NCBI GenBank assembly: GCA_905236295.1
Contig: CAJOQF010000125.1
Span: 1 to 6,634, forward strand
Source of the DNA: an uncultured Eubacterium sp.
GTDB taxonomy: Bacteria > Bacillota > Clostridia > Lachnospirales > Lachnospiraceae
DNA length: 6,634 nucleotides
Direction of reading: 5' to 3'
Each line of letters opens with the position of its first letter. Within the stretch, counting starts at the first letter, position 1. Shown here piece after piece: positions 1 through 6,100 of the stretch. The position numbers and the translations under genes are program-made. Below the pieces are notes generated by a model. The model saw nothing but the letters and a program-made list of their open reading frames with translations. It did no database searches and was not told where the DNA came from.

Positions 1-21
1 AACATGCCGTTTGCAAAGTAA
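1..21 (+). CDS. rplE: 50S ribosomal protein L5, C-terminal end only (partial)
   Basis: The first 21 bases read N-M-P-F-A-K-stop in frame 1. L5 proteins commonly end in a short (G/N)MPF-K/R-type tail, and rplE sits directly before rpsN in almost every bacterial spc operon. L5 binds 5S rRNA in the central protuberance of the large subunit. Only six residues are visible, so the call rests on this tail plus position. The rest of the gene lies before the window. The stop codon is followed within two bases by a strong Shine-Dalgarno sequence, AGGAGGA at 24-30. Confidence 0.75.
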   Translation, partial: NMPFAK

Positions 22-23
22 TC

Positions 24-49
24 AGGAGGAGCTACTGTTGGCACAGTAG
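24..49 (+). promoter_or_regulatory. Orphan Shine-Dalgarno with a three-codon TTG reading frame
   Basis: AGGAGGA at 24-30 is an optimal Shine-Dalgarno sequence with no gene at normal distance. The only start codon suitably placed is TTG at 38-40, which reads TTG-GCA-CAG and then TAG at 47-49. The true rpsN start reads ATG-GCA-AAA, so this may be the original rpsN initiation region left behind when the spacer expanded, or a minimal leader frame. The resemblance is only a few bases long. Confidence 0.35.
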
Positions 50-50
50 C
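31..50 (+). repeat. Perfect 8-bp inverted repeat (stem-loop 1)
   Basis: GCTACTGT at 31-38 is the exact reverse complement of ACAGTAGC at 43-50, with a four-base TGGC loop. No T-run follows, so it is not an intrinsic terminator. It starts directly after the orphan Shine-Dalgarno sequence. Confidence 0.8.
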
Positions 51-101
51 TATTGCACCGCCAATTAAAGTCGTGCATTCGCACGAGGGCGGCGCAAATA
101 G
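50..101 (+). repeat. Long imperfect stem-loop 2
   Basis: CTATTGCACCGCC (50-62) pairs with GGCGGCGCAAATAG (88-101), with one A-C mismatch (57/93) and one bulged A (98). After an eight-base internal bulge (AATTAAAG, 63-70), a perfect six-base-pair hairpin caps it: TCGTGC 71-76 with GCACGA 81-86, loop ATTC. The extent of pairing suggests selection for an RNA or DNA fold. Base 50 is shared with stem-loop 1, so the two helices abut. Confidence 0.7.
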
Positions 102-119
102 TTGCTCAAACCGATAACG

Positions 120-160
120 AATTGCCCGCACCCTCGCAGCAAAGTGCGAGAGTCGGGATT
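120..160 (+). repeat. Stem-loop 3 just before the rpsN ribosome-binding site
   Basis: CTCGCA (133-138) pairs with TGCGAG (145-150) around a GCAAAG loop. Below an internal loop, CCCG (125-128) pairs with CGGG (154-157), and AAT (120-122) can pair with ATT (158-160). The stem ends about 11 bases before the GGAGG of rpsN, so it could influence ribosome entry without covering the site. Confidence 0.65.
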
Positions 161-182
161 GAAAAGTAACGGAGGAATTTAA

Positions 183-368
183 ATGGCAAAATCAGCTATG
201 AAGAATAAACAGCAGCGTAAGCAGAAGTTCTCTACCAGAGAGTACAATCGCTGCAGAATATGTGGTCGTCCACATGCTTATTTGAGAAAATATGGAATTT
301 GCAGAATCTGCTTCAGGGAGTTGGCTTACAAAGGTCAGATTCCGGGAGTTAAGAAAGCAAGCTGGTAA
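183..368 (+). CDS. rpsN: 30S ribosomal protein S14, zinc-binding type (S14p/S29e)
   Basis: This 61-residue protein is the short form of S14, which binds 16S rRNA in the head of the small subunit and assembles late. Two CxxC pairs, C24/C27 and C40/C43 (CRIC and CRIC), form the zinc ribbon that marks the type Z form. The basic N-terminus (roughly residues 1-20) and the [11 protein letters not shown] tail are typical of the family. The start is set by GGAGG at 171-175, seven bases before the ATG. It lies between rplE and rpsH as expected, but with an unusually long structured spacer upstream. Many Firmicutes also carry a zinc-free paralogue used under zinc starvation; none is visible here. The type Z form implies dependence on zinc. 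Confidence 0.98.
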   Translation: MAKSAMKNKQQRKQKFSTREYNRCRICGRPHAYLRKYGICRICFRELAYKGQIPGVKKASW

Positions 369-382
369 GGAGGAATATAATC

Positions 383-781
383 ATGACTAACGATCCAATC
401 GCAGATATGCTTACGAGAATTCGTAATGCTAATACCGCAAAACATGATACAGTCGATATACCTTCATCCAAGATGAAGATCGCAATCGCAGGCATCCTCC
501 TTGACGAGGGATATATCGAGAAGTATGAGCTTGTTGATGCAGGAGCATTTAAGAATATCCGCATCACGCTCAAATATGCTGGAAACAAGAGTGAGAGAAT
601 CATCTCCGGTATCAAGAGAATCTCTAAGCCGGGTCTTCGTGTATACGCAGGCAAGGATGATATTCCGAAGGTTCTTGGTGGACTCGGAATCGCAATTCTC
701 TCTACAAACAAAGGAATTGTAACAGACAAGCAGGCAAGAAAAGAGGCCGTTGGCGGTGAGGTTCTTGCATTTGTGTGGTAA
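383..781 (+). CDS. rpsH: 30S ribosomal protein S8
   Basis: S8 is a primary 16S rRNA-binding protein (helix 21 of the central domain) needed for early small-subunit assembly. The 132-residue length is normal for the family. The N-terminus [16 protein letters not shown] is characteristic, and the C-terminal rRNA-binding segment is recognisable around residues 100-132: [12 protein letters not shown], then the basic TDKQARK and the final [11 protein letters not shown] strong AAGGAGG at 367-373 begins within the rpsN stop codon and sets the ATG at 383, which suggests coupled translation. In E. coli S8 represses the spc operon by binding its mRNA near the start of rplE. Whether S8 acts that way here is unknown, though the structured spacer upstream of rpsN makes it worth asking. 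Confidence 0.98.
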   Translation: MTNDPIADMLTRIRNANTAKHDTVDIPSSKMKIAIAGILLDEGYIEKYELVDAGAFKNIRITLKYAGNKSERIISGIKRISKPGLRVYAGKDDIPKVLGGLGIAILSTNKGIVTDKQARKEAVGGEVLAFVW

Positions 782-819
782 TAAAACATTATAAATAAAA
801 ATTCATAGGAGGTACGGGC

Positions 820-1359
820 ATGTCACGAATAGGAAGAATGCCAATCGCAATACCTGCAGGAGTAACTGTAGATGTTGCAGAAAATAATCATGTGACTGTA
901 AAGGGTCCTAAAGGCACTCTCGAGCGTTCTCTTCCAACAGAGATGGAGATCAAGAAAGAGGGCGAGGAGATTGTAGTTACAAGACCTAACGATCTTAAGA
1001 AAATGAAGTCCCTGCACGGTCTTACAAGAACACTTATCAACAACATGGTTATAGGTGTAACAGAAGGCTTTACAAAGGAGCTTGAGGTAAACGGTGTTGG
1101 TTACAGAGCACAGAAATCCGGAAAGAAGCTCACACTCAACCTTGGTTATTCTCATCCGGTAGAGATGGAAGATCCGGAAGGATTGGAGTCAAAGGTTGAC
1201 GGTAACAAGATTGTAATTTCAGGCATTGACAAAGAGAAGGTCGGACAGTACGCAGCCGAGATCAGAGACAAGAGAAGACCTGAGCCATATAAGGGCAAAG
1301 GAATCAAGTATGCTGATGAGGTAATCAGACGTAAAGTCGGCAAGACCGGTAAGAAATAA
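820..1359 (+). CDS. rplF: 50S ribosomal protein L6
   Basis: L6 binds 23S rRNA near the sarcin-ricin loop and the factor-binding region of the large subunit. The protein is 179 residues, the usual length, with two related L6 domains of about 80-90 residues each. The start [15 protein letters not shown] is typical. The bacterial L6 signature [11 protein letters not shown] is at residues 154-164, followed by [11 protein letters not shown] and a lysine-rich tail. AGGAGGT at 808-814 sets the ATG at 820. The gap to rpsH is 38 bases and AT-rich, one of the longer gaps among these ribosomal genes, with no obvious terminator or promoter in it. The gene order rpsH-rplF-rplR is the conserved one. Confidence 0.98.
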   Translation: MSRIGRMPIAIPAGVTVDVAENNHVTVKGPKGTLERSLPTEMEIKKEGEEIVVTRPNDLKKMKSLHGLTRTLINNMVIGVTEGFTKELEVNGVGYRAQKSGKKLTLNLGYSHPVEMEDPEGLESKVDGNKIVISGIDKEKVGQYAAEIRDKRRPEPYKGKGIKYADEVIRRKVGKTGKK

Positions 1360-1376
1360 AGAAAGGCGGCAGGGAA

Positions 1377-1745
1377 ATGGTTAATAAGAAATCCAGAGCG
1401 CAGGTTCGTGTTAAGAAGCATAGAAGAATGCGCAATCATTTATCAGGAACAGCCGACAGACCACGTTTGGCAGTTTTTAGAAGTAATAATCACATGTACG
1501 CTCAGGTTATCGACGACACGATAGGCCACACATTGGCAGCTGCATCTACTCTTGAGAAGGATATTAAGGCTTCACTTGAGAAGACAAACAACGTTGACGC
1601 AGCTAAGGAGCTTGGAACTGTCATCGCAAAGAGAGCCATGGACAAGGGTATCAAGACCGTTGTATTTGACAGAGGTGGCTTTATTTACGAGGGTAAGGTT
1701 AAGGCGGTTGCCGAGGCAGCCAGAGAAGCCGGATTAGAGTTCTAG
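1377..1745 (+). CDS. rplR: 50S ribosomal protein L18
   Basis: L18 binds 5S rRNA together with L5 and helps dock it in the central protuberance. The protein is 122 residues, a standard length. The strongly basic N-terminus (about residues 1-20, with [13 protein letters not shown]) contacts RNA. The conserved [20 protein letters not shown] follows at about 28-47, and the C-terminal [26 protein letters not shown] matches the family ending. The ribosome-binding site is weaker than elsewhere in the operon: AGGCGG at 1364-1369 is at good spacing, while AGGG at 1371-1374 is too close. Translation may therefore rely on coupling to rplF, which ends only 17 bases upstream. That regulatory reading is inference. 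Confidence 0.97.
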   Translation: MVNKKSRAQVRVKKHRRMRNHLSGTADRPRLAVFRSNNHMYAQVIDDTIGHTLAAASTLEKDIKASLEKTNNVDAAKELGTVIAKRAMDKGIKTVVFDRGGFIYEGKVKAVAEAAREAGLEF

Positions 1746-1756
1746 GAGGAAATATA

Positions 1757-2266
1757 ATGAAACGTGAAATCATTGACGTAAGTGGGCTCGAGCTCGAAGA
1801 GAAAGTCGTTTCCATCAAGCGCGTTACAAAGGTTGTTAAGGGTGGTCGTAACATGCGATTCACAGCACTCGTTGTAGTCGGCGACGGAAATGGACATGTC
1901 GGAGCAGGACTTGGAAAGGCTACTGAAATTCCTGAGGCAATCCGCAAAGGAAAAGAGGACGCAATCAAGTCCCTCATCGAGGTTAAGCTTGACGAGAATA
2001 AATCTATAACACATGACATTTCAGGAAAGCATACCGGAGCATCGGTATTACTTAAGAGAGCACCTGAAGGAACGGGCGTTATCGCCGGAGGTCCTGCACG
2101 TAACGTGTGTGAGCTTGCCGGAATCAGAAACATCCGTACTAAGTCTTTGGGATCAAACAACAAGCAGAACGTTGTGCTTGCTACTATAGAGGCGCTCAAA
2201 GGTCTTAAGTCTCCTGAAGAAGTTGCCAAGCTTCGCGGAAAGACCGTTGAAGAGATACTTGGTTAA
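1757..2266 (+). CDS. rpsE: 30S ribosomal protein S5
   Basis: S5 sits at the mRNA entry side of the small subunit and affects decoding accuracy; changes in its N-terminal loop are a known route to spectinomycin resistance. The protein is 169 residues. The dsRNA-binding-like N-terminal domain spans about residues 13-77 with the [10 protein letters not shown] loop (22-31), [10 protein letters not shown] (34-43) and [12 protein letters not shown] (46-57). The C-terminal domain covers roughly 90-162 with GAPARNV-like GGPARNV at 111-117 and a closing [15 protein letters not shown]. The spectinomycin loop looks wild type. AGGAGG at 1744-1749 overlaps the TAG stop of rplR and sets the ATG at 1757, an arrangement that favours translational coupling. 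Confidence 0.98.
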   Translation: MKREIIDVSGLELEEKVVSIKRVTKVVKGGRNMRFTALVVVGDGNGHVGAGLGKATEIPEAIRKGKEDAIKSLIEVKLDENKSITHDISGKHTGASVLLKRAPEGTGVIAGGPARNVCELAGIRNIRTKSLGSNNKQNVVLATIEALKGLKSPEEVAKLRGKTVEEILG

Positions 2267-2289
2267 TTGTAATTAAGGAGGAATAAGAG

Positions 2290-2472
2290 ATGGCAAAATC
2301 ACTTAAGATAACACTTGTCAAATCTACTATCGGAGCTGTTCCGAAGCACAAGAAGACAGTTGAGGCTCTTGGTCTTAGAAAGACAGGAAAGACAGTTGAG
2401 CTTCCTGACAATGACGCTACAAGAGGTATGATAAGACAGGTCAGACATTTGGTTAAAGTAGAGGAAGTATAG
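2290..2472 (+). CDS. rpmD: 50S ribosomal protein L30
   Basis: L30 is a small large-subunit protein that is present in many but not all bacteria. The protein is 60 residues, the usual length. The family pattern is clear: KITLVKSTIGAVPKHKKTVEALGLRKTGKTVELPDN, then a C-terminal helix and strand ending in VRHLVKVEEV. It lies between rpsE and rplO, its conserved place. AAGGAGG at 2275-2281 sets the ATG at 2290 with good spacing. The gap from rpsE is 23 bases with no sign of a separate promoter. Its first four residues (MAKS) match those of S14, which is a coincidence of two basic N-termini and not a duplication. Confidence 0.97.
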   Translation: MAKSLKITLVKSTIGAVPKHKKTVEALGLRKTGKTVELPDNDATRGMIRQVRHLVKVEEV

Positions 2473-2484
2473 GAGGACGAGAAG

Positions 2485-2928
2485 ATGGATTTATCTAATT
2501 TAAGTCCGGCTGCAGGTTCAACACACAGCAAGAATTTCAGACGCGGACGCGGTCATGGTTCAGGCAACGGAAAGACTGCAGGTAAGGGACATAAGGGTCA
2601 GAAGGCTCGTTCAGGCGGCGGATCAAGACCGGGATTTGAAGGAGGCCAGATGCCTCTCTACAGAAGAATCCCGAAACGTGGATTCAAGTGCATTAACTCA
2701 AAAGAGATCATCGGTATCAATGTTTCAGCACTCGAGAGATTTGAGGACGGTGCTGAGGTAACAGTTGAGACTCTCATTGAGACAGGCATCGTAAAGAACC
2801 CTAAAGATGGAGTTAAAATTCTTGGAAACGGAGAATTAACTAAGAAGCTTAACGTAAAGGCAAACGCTTTCAGCGCAAGCGCAAAAGAAAAAATTGAGGC
2901 TCTTGGTGGAAAAACAGAGGTGATCTAA
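2485..2928 (+). CDS. rplO: 50S ribosomal protein L15
   Basis: L15 is an assembly protein of the large subunit that threads a long glycine- and arginine-rich extension into 23S rRNA. The protein is 147 residues, normal in length. That extension is visible at about residues 17-55 ([24 protein letters not shown], then [22 protein letters not shown]). The globular C-terminal part (about 75-147) includes [23 protein letters not shown], close to the family signature. AGGAGG at 2471-2476 overlaps the rpmD stop and sets the ATG at 2485. The stop codon shares one base with the secY start (TAATG at 2926-2930), so ribosomes finishing L15 could reinitiate on secY. Confidence 0.98.
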   Translation: MDLSNLSPAAGSTHSKNFRRGRGHGSGNGKTAGKGHKGQKARSGGGSRPGFEGGQMPLYRRIPKRGFKCINSKEIIGINVSALERFEDGAEVTVETLIETGIVKNPKDGVKILGNGELTKKLNVKANAFSASAKEKIEALGGKTEVI

Positions 2929-4244
2929 TGCTCGAAACAGTGAAGAATGCCTTCAAGATTAAGGATATTCGTGTGAGGATCATTTTCACCTTTTTGATGC
3001 TCGTTGTAATCAGGATCGGATCTCAGATTCCGGCTCCTGGTATCAACAGTGAGCTCTTTGCTCAGTGGTTCTCTTCACAGTCAGGAGATGCATTTAACTT
3101 CTTTGATGCGGTGACAGGTGGTTCATTCCTTGATATGTCAATCTTTGCATTGAACATTACACCGTACATCACTGCATCCATCATCATGCAGCTTTTGACG
3201 ATAGCTATCCCTAAGATTGAAGAGCTTCATAGAGATGGCGAGGATGGCAGAAAGAAGATAACAGCTATAACGCGTTATCTCACAGTCGGACTTGCTCTAC
3301 TCGAATCTGTAGCTATGGCTATCGGATTTGGCAGAAGCGGATATCTCACAGAATATAACGCACTCAATGTTATTACTGTAGTAGCTGTTCTTACTGCCGG
3401 TTCATCTATCCTTATGTGGATCGGTGAGCGTATCACGGAGAAAGGTGTAGGAAACGGTATTTCTATCGTTCTTACCATCAACATCATCTCCAGAATGCCG
3501 CAGGATCTCGGCTCACTTTTTGAGCAGTTTATCAGCGGAAAGACAATAGCAAGAGGCATTCTTGCGGGCGTTATTATCGCCGCAATCATCATTCTCGTTG
3601 TAGTGTTCGTAGTAGCATTGCAGGGAGCAGAAAGACGTATTCCGGTTCAGTATTCAAAGAAACTGCAGGGAAGAAGACAGGCGGGAGGTGCATCTACGCA
3701 TATTCCGTTAAAGGTAAACACGGCAGGTGTTATACCGGTCATCTTCGCACAGTCACTTATGCAGTTCCCGGTTGTATTGGCAGCGCTTATCGGTAAGAGC
3801 GACGGCACAGGTTTCTGGTCAAAAGTTCTTAAAGGACTTTCACAGTCCAACTGGTGTGATCCAAATCAGCCTATATATACATTAGGAATGGTCGTCTATA
3901 TTCTACTTATAATAGCGTTTGCATATTTCTACACGTCGATTACATTTAATCCGCTTGAGATTGCAAACAACATGAAGAAATCCGGAGGATTCATACCTGG
4001 TATCAGACCCGGTAAGAATACGAGCGATTATCTCTCGAAAGTATCGGGATATATCATCTTTATCGGTGCTATCGGACTTTCAATAGTATCCGTTATTCCG
4101 ATATTCTTCAACGGAGTTTTCGGAGCGAGCGTATCGTTCGGAGGAACATCAATCATCATCGTTGTCGGTGTTGTTATTGAGACGTTGAAGCAGATTGAGT
4201 CTCAGATGATGGTTCGTAACTATAAAGGTTTCTTGGGACACTAA
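2928..4244 (+). CDS. secY: Preprotein translocase subunit SecY
   Basis: SecY is the channel-forming core of the SecYEG complex in the cytoplasmic membrane, driven by SecA or the ribosome. The protein is 438 residues with about ten hydrophobic segments, roughly at 17-33, 71-92, 115-135, 149-166, 176-190, 211-232, 264-288, 316-338, 372-393 and 399-418. Family motifs are present: GSQIPAPGI (31-39), the plug region near 55-70, GERITEKGVGNGIS (166-179), ERRIPVQYSKK (235-245) in cytoplasmic loop 4, and GFIPGIRPG (354-362) in loop 5, whose arginine (R360) matches the one essential for SecA-driven transport in E. coli. The ATG overlaps the rplO stop by one base, with GAGGTGAT at 2917-2924 as ribosome-binding site. 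It is intact, with nothing missing. Confidence 0.98.
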   Translation: MLETVKNAFKIKDIRVRIIFTFLMLVVIRIGSQIPAPGINSELFAQWFSSQSGDAFNFFDAVTGGSFLDMSIFALNITPYITASIIMQLLTIAIPKIEELHRDGEDGRKKITAITRYLTVGLALLESVAMAIGFGRSGYLTEYNALNVITVVAVLTAGSSILMWIGERITEKGVGNGISIVLTINIISRMPQDLGSLFEQFISGKTIARGILAGVIIAAIIILVVVFVVALQGAERRIPVQYSKKLQGRRQAGGASTHIPLKVNTAGVIPVIFAQSLMQFPVVLAALIGKSDGTGFWSKVLKGLSQSNWCDPNQPIYTLGMVVYILLIIAFAYFYTSITFNPLEIANNMKKSGGFIPGIRPGKNTSDYLSKVSGYIIFIGAIGLSIVSVIPIFFNGVFGASVSFGGTSIIIVVGVVIETLKQIESQMMVRNYKGFLGH

Positions 4245-4331
4245 TATTATCAGGGACAGGCATTTCGTCTGTCCTTGTCGTGGTTGTACGGTCACTGAGC
4301 CTGTCGAATTTACGTAAAAAAGGAGAATGCT
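4245..4331 (+). promoter_or_regulatory. secY-adk spacer with two alternative pairings
   Basis: This 87-base spacer can fold in two ways that exclude each other. CAGGGACAG (4251-4259) pairs with CTGTCCTTG (4269-4277), nine pairs with one G-U, loop GCATTTCGT. Alternatively GACAGGC (4255-4261) pairs exactly with GCCTGTC (4299-4305). No T-run follows the first hairpin, so it is not a classical terminator. It may be an mRNA control element, a processing site, or a remnant of an intergenic repeat. The adk ribosome-binding site AGGAG lies at 4321-4325. I see no convincing promoter here. Confidence 0.5.
4290..4308 (+). repeat. TGAGCCTGTCGAA-type intergenic repeat motif
   Basis: The 19 bases GGTCACTGAGCCTGTCGAA resemble a short intergenic repeat core (TGAGCCTGTCGAA or its complement) that I recall from many unrelated bacterial genomes, often as half of a palindrome. 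The matching right arm is degenerate here. The resemblance is from memory and the motif is short. Confidence 0.35.
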
Positions 4332-4976
4332 ATGAAAATAATTATGTTAGGAGCCCCGGGTGCGGGTAAGGGTACCCAGGCAAAGCAGATTGCAGATAAA
4401 TATACAATTCCGCATATCTCAACCGGAGATATTTTCCGTGCAAACATTAAAGAGGGCACTGAGCTTGGAAAGAAAGCTAAGTCATACATGGATGCCGGCG
4501 GACTTGTTCCGGATGAGCTTGTTGTTGATCTTGTGATCGATCGTATTGGCAAAGATGATTGCAAGAACGGTTTTGTTCTCGATGGTTTTCCGAGAACTAT
4601 CCCTCAGGCAGAGGCACTTACTGACGCATTGAACAAGATCGATCAGAAGATGGATTTTGCAATCGACGTTGATGTGCCGGATGCAAATATTATTGACAGA
4701 ATGGGCGGAAGACGCGCATGTGTTGGCTGTGGAGCTACATACCATGTAATCACAATTCCACCTAAAAAAGAGGGTGTTTGCGACAGATGTGGTGAGAACC
4801 TCATCCTCCGCGATGACGACAAGCCGGAGACAGTTAAAAAACGCCTCGACGTTTATCATGAGCAGACTCAGCCGCTTATAGATTACTATAAGAAAGAGGG
4901 AATCCTTAAAACAGTTGACGGTACGCAGGATATGGAAAAGGTATTTGCTGATATCACTGCAATCCTCGGAGCGTAA
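4332..4976 (+). CDS. adk: Adenylate kinase, zinc-binding LID type
   Basis: This cytoplasmic enzyme converts ATP + AMP to 2 ADP and so balances adenine nucleotides. The protein is 214 residues, the long form. The P-loop GAPGAGKGT is at residues 7-15, the AMP-binding region (about 30-60) has STGDIFR and GGLVPDE, and DGFPRT is at 84-89. The LID domain (about 122-160) carries four cysteines, C130, C133, C150 and C153, in the pattern CxxC-x16-CxxC. These are the structural zinc ligands found in many Gram-positive enzymes. The RDDD and RLDVYHEQT segments with catalytic arginines follow. AGGAG at 4321-4325 supports the ATG at 4332. The stop is five bases before map, so the two are likely co-translated. 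Confidence 0.98.
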   Translation: MKIIMLGAPGAGKGTQAKQIADKYTIPHISTGDIFRANIKEGTELGKKAKSYMDAGGLVPDELVVDLVIDRIGKDDCKNGFVLDGFPRTIPQAEALTDALNKIDQKMDFAIDVDVPDANIIDRMGGRRACVGCGATYHVITIPPKKEGVCDRCGENLILRDDDKPETVKKRLDVYHEQTQPLIDYYKKEGILKTVDGTQDMEKVFADITAILGA

Positions 4977-4981
4977 AGACG

Positions 4982-5761
4982 ATGGCAGTTACAGTTAAAT
5001 CTGCGCGTGAAATTGAGCTTATGCGCGCTGCCGGACGCATACTTGCAAAGGTTCATCAGGATCTCGGTGATGCTATTAAGCCGGGGATGTCAACATTTGA
5101 CATAGACAAGCTCGGAGATGAAATGATCAGAAGTTTCGGATGCATTCCGTCTTTCAAAGACTATAACGGCTATCCTGCTTCTGTCTGTGTTTCAGTAAAT
5201 GATGAAGTTGTCCACGGTATTCCGAATAAGTCCCGCATCATAAAAGAGGGCGATATAGTTAGCCTTGATATAGGCGTTATCTATAAGGGATATCACTCTG
5301 ATGCAGCCAGAACACACGGTGTTGGCGAAATCAGTGAAGAGGCCCGGTTCCTGATCGATAAAACCAGACAGAGCTTCTTCGAGGGTATTAAATTTGCGAA
5401 GGCAGGGAATCATCTTCATCAGATATCAAATGCCATCGCGGGCTATTGTGAGGAGTTTGACCTCGGAGTTGTCGAGGACCTGGTTGGTCATGGAATCGGA
5501 CAGAATCTCCACGAAGATCCGGAGGTTCCAAATCATTTCCAGACCAAACGAGGAATTCGTCTCAGAAAGGGAATGACTCTTGCCATCGAGCCAATGGTTA
5601 ATCTAGGTACATATGAGGTTGAGTGGCTTGATGACGATTGGACTGTGGTTACTCTCGACGGATCGCTTTCGGCTCACTATGAGAATACAATTCTCATTAC
5701 CGATGGTTCTCCGGAAATTCTCACTCTCACCGAGAGGGAGATAGCAGAGTTGTCAAAGTGA
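4982..5761 (+). CDS. map: Methionine aminopeptidase, type I
   Basis: This enzyme removes the initiator methionine from new proteins when the second residue is small. The 259-residue protein has the pita-bread fold with all five metal ligands in place: D96 and D107 (SLDIGVIYKGYHSDAAR), H170 (VGHGIG), E203 (AIEPM) and E234 (HYENT). The catalytic histidines H78 (VHGIP) and H177 (LHEDP) are also present. There is no N-terminal zinc-finger or SEC-C extension, so this is the short bacterial form. A modest GGAG at 4968-4971 inside the end of adk is the probable ribosome-binding site, consistent with coupling to adk. Placing map between adk and infA is a common Gram-positive arrangement. Confidence 0.98.
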   Translation: MAVTVKSAREIELMRAAGRILAKVHQDLGDAIKPGMSTFDIDKLGDEMIRSFGCIPSFKDYNGYPASVCVSVNDEVVHGIPNKSRIIKEGDIVSLDIGVIYKGYHSDAARTHGVGEISEEARFLIDKTRQSFFEGIKFAKAGNHLHQISNAIAGYCEEFDLGVVEDLVGHGIGQNLHEDPEVPNHFQTKRGIRLRKGMTLAIEPMVNLGTYEVEWLDDDWTVVTLDGSLSAHYENTILITDGSPEILTLTEREIAELSK

Positions 5762-5781
5762 CAATACTATAGGAATAAAAT

Positions 5782-6060
5782 ATGATGGAACAATTTGCAA
5801 AATCACTGTGCGGACACGACAGGGATTCAATATACGCGATCATAAATGAGGATAGCGAATATGTTTACCTGGTTGACGGCAGACTTAAAAAGACAGATAA
5901 GCCGAAGAAGAAAAAAATCAAACACGTTCAACGTATAAAAAATCTTCCGGCTCAGGTCGATGAGATATTGGGTAGTGACATTTATCATGATGATGACACC
6001 CGTATCAAAAATGCGATAAAGGCATACAACAATTTTTTAAATAAAGATCTTGCGAAGTGA
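5782..6060 (+). CDS. Small KOW-domain (L14e-like) RNA-binding protein
   Basis: The 92-residue product resembles the short KOW/SH3-barrel proteins, annotated as ribosomal L14e/L6e/L27e-like (COG2163-type), that sit between map and infA in many Clostridia. The barrel covers about residues 5-52: GHDRDSIYAIINEDSEYVYLVDG, then a very basic KKTDKPKKKKIKHVQRI stretch likely to touch RNA. The remaining 40 residues are predicted helical and include an acidic patch (YHDDDTR). No catalytic residues are seen. Its precise function is not established to my knowledge; a role at the ribosome is inferred from fold and neighbours. Two adjacent ATG codons (5782, 5785) follow AGGAA at 5771-5775, and the second has the better spacing, so the true start may be one codon later. 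Confidence 0.85.
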   Translation: MMEQFAKSLCGHDRDSIYAIINEDSEYVYLVDGRLKKTDKPKKKKIKHVQRIKNLPAQVDEILGSDIYHDDDTRIKNAIKAYNNFLNKDLAK

Positions 6061-6078
6061 TTCGCGACACGCAAACAG

Positions 6079-6100
6079 ATTTACAAGGAGGACTGTAAAT
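6079..6100 (+). promoter_or_regulatory. infA: Hairpin presenting the infA Shine-Dalgarno in its loop
   Basis: ATTTACA (6079-6085) is the exact reverse complement of TGTAAAT (6094-6100). The eight-base loop AGGAGGAC contains the Shine-Dalgarno core, while the first two bases of the infA start codon are in the stem. The stem is AT-rich and weak. It might position the ribosome-binding site openly while delaying start codon access, or be coincidental. Confidence 0.45.

Larger units (their letters stand above)
22..170 (+). other. Long structured rplE-rpsN spacer with three stem-loops
   Basis: About 160 bases separate rplE from rpsN, whereas the neighbouring ribosomal protein genes here are 11-38 bases apart. 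The spacer is about 52% GC by hand count, high for a spacer; part of rpsH (421-480) is about 37%. Three stem-loops follow one another at 31-50, 50-101 and 120-160, and the rpsN Shine-Dalgarno site follows at 171-175. I see no protein-coding capacity beyond three codons. It could be a cis-acting mRNA structure controlling the downstream genes, an RNA processing site, or an inserted palindromic repeat. I do not recognise it as a named RNA family. Confidence 0.6.

Noticed and set aside
102..113. Resemblance of TTGCTCAAACCG to the 16S helix 21 loop, as a mimic of the S8 binding site
   Set aside because: Only about eight bases match loosely and the surrounding pairing of helix 21 is not reproduced. 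Too short to claim molecular mimicry.
349..789. Minus-strand 146-codon open frame opposite rpsH
   Set aside because: It lies entirely opposite the clearly real S8 gene, has no family resemblance, and no gene-like ribosome-binding site was seen. It is a shadow of rpsH codon use.
1699..2229. Minus-strand 176-codon open frame opposite rpsE
   Set aside because: It is antisense to S5 over almost its whole length, with low-complexity Ser/Pro-rich translation and no recognisable domain.
4251..4277. Hairpin after secY as an intrinsic terminator
   Set aside because: No T-run follows the stem (TCGTGG comes next), so it lacks the second half of an intrinsic terminator.
4284..4313. Promoter for adk (TTGTAC with AATTTA 17 bases later)
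   Set aside because: The -10 match to TATAAT is poor and adk can be read from the operon transcript. Not strong enough to list.
4327..4335. Alternative ATG for adk (ATG-CTA-TGA)
   Set aside because: It is out of frame and stops after two codons; the ATG at 4332 has proper Shine-Dalgarno spacing and gives the expected [10 protein letters not shown] start.
5873..5901. Promoter inside the KOW gene (TTGACG, 17 bases, GATAAG)
   Set aside because: The -35 box is good but the -10 box matches TATAAT at only four of six positions and lies in coding sequence. Such matches arise often by chance.
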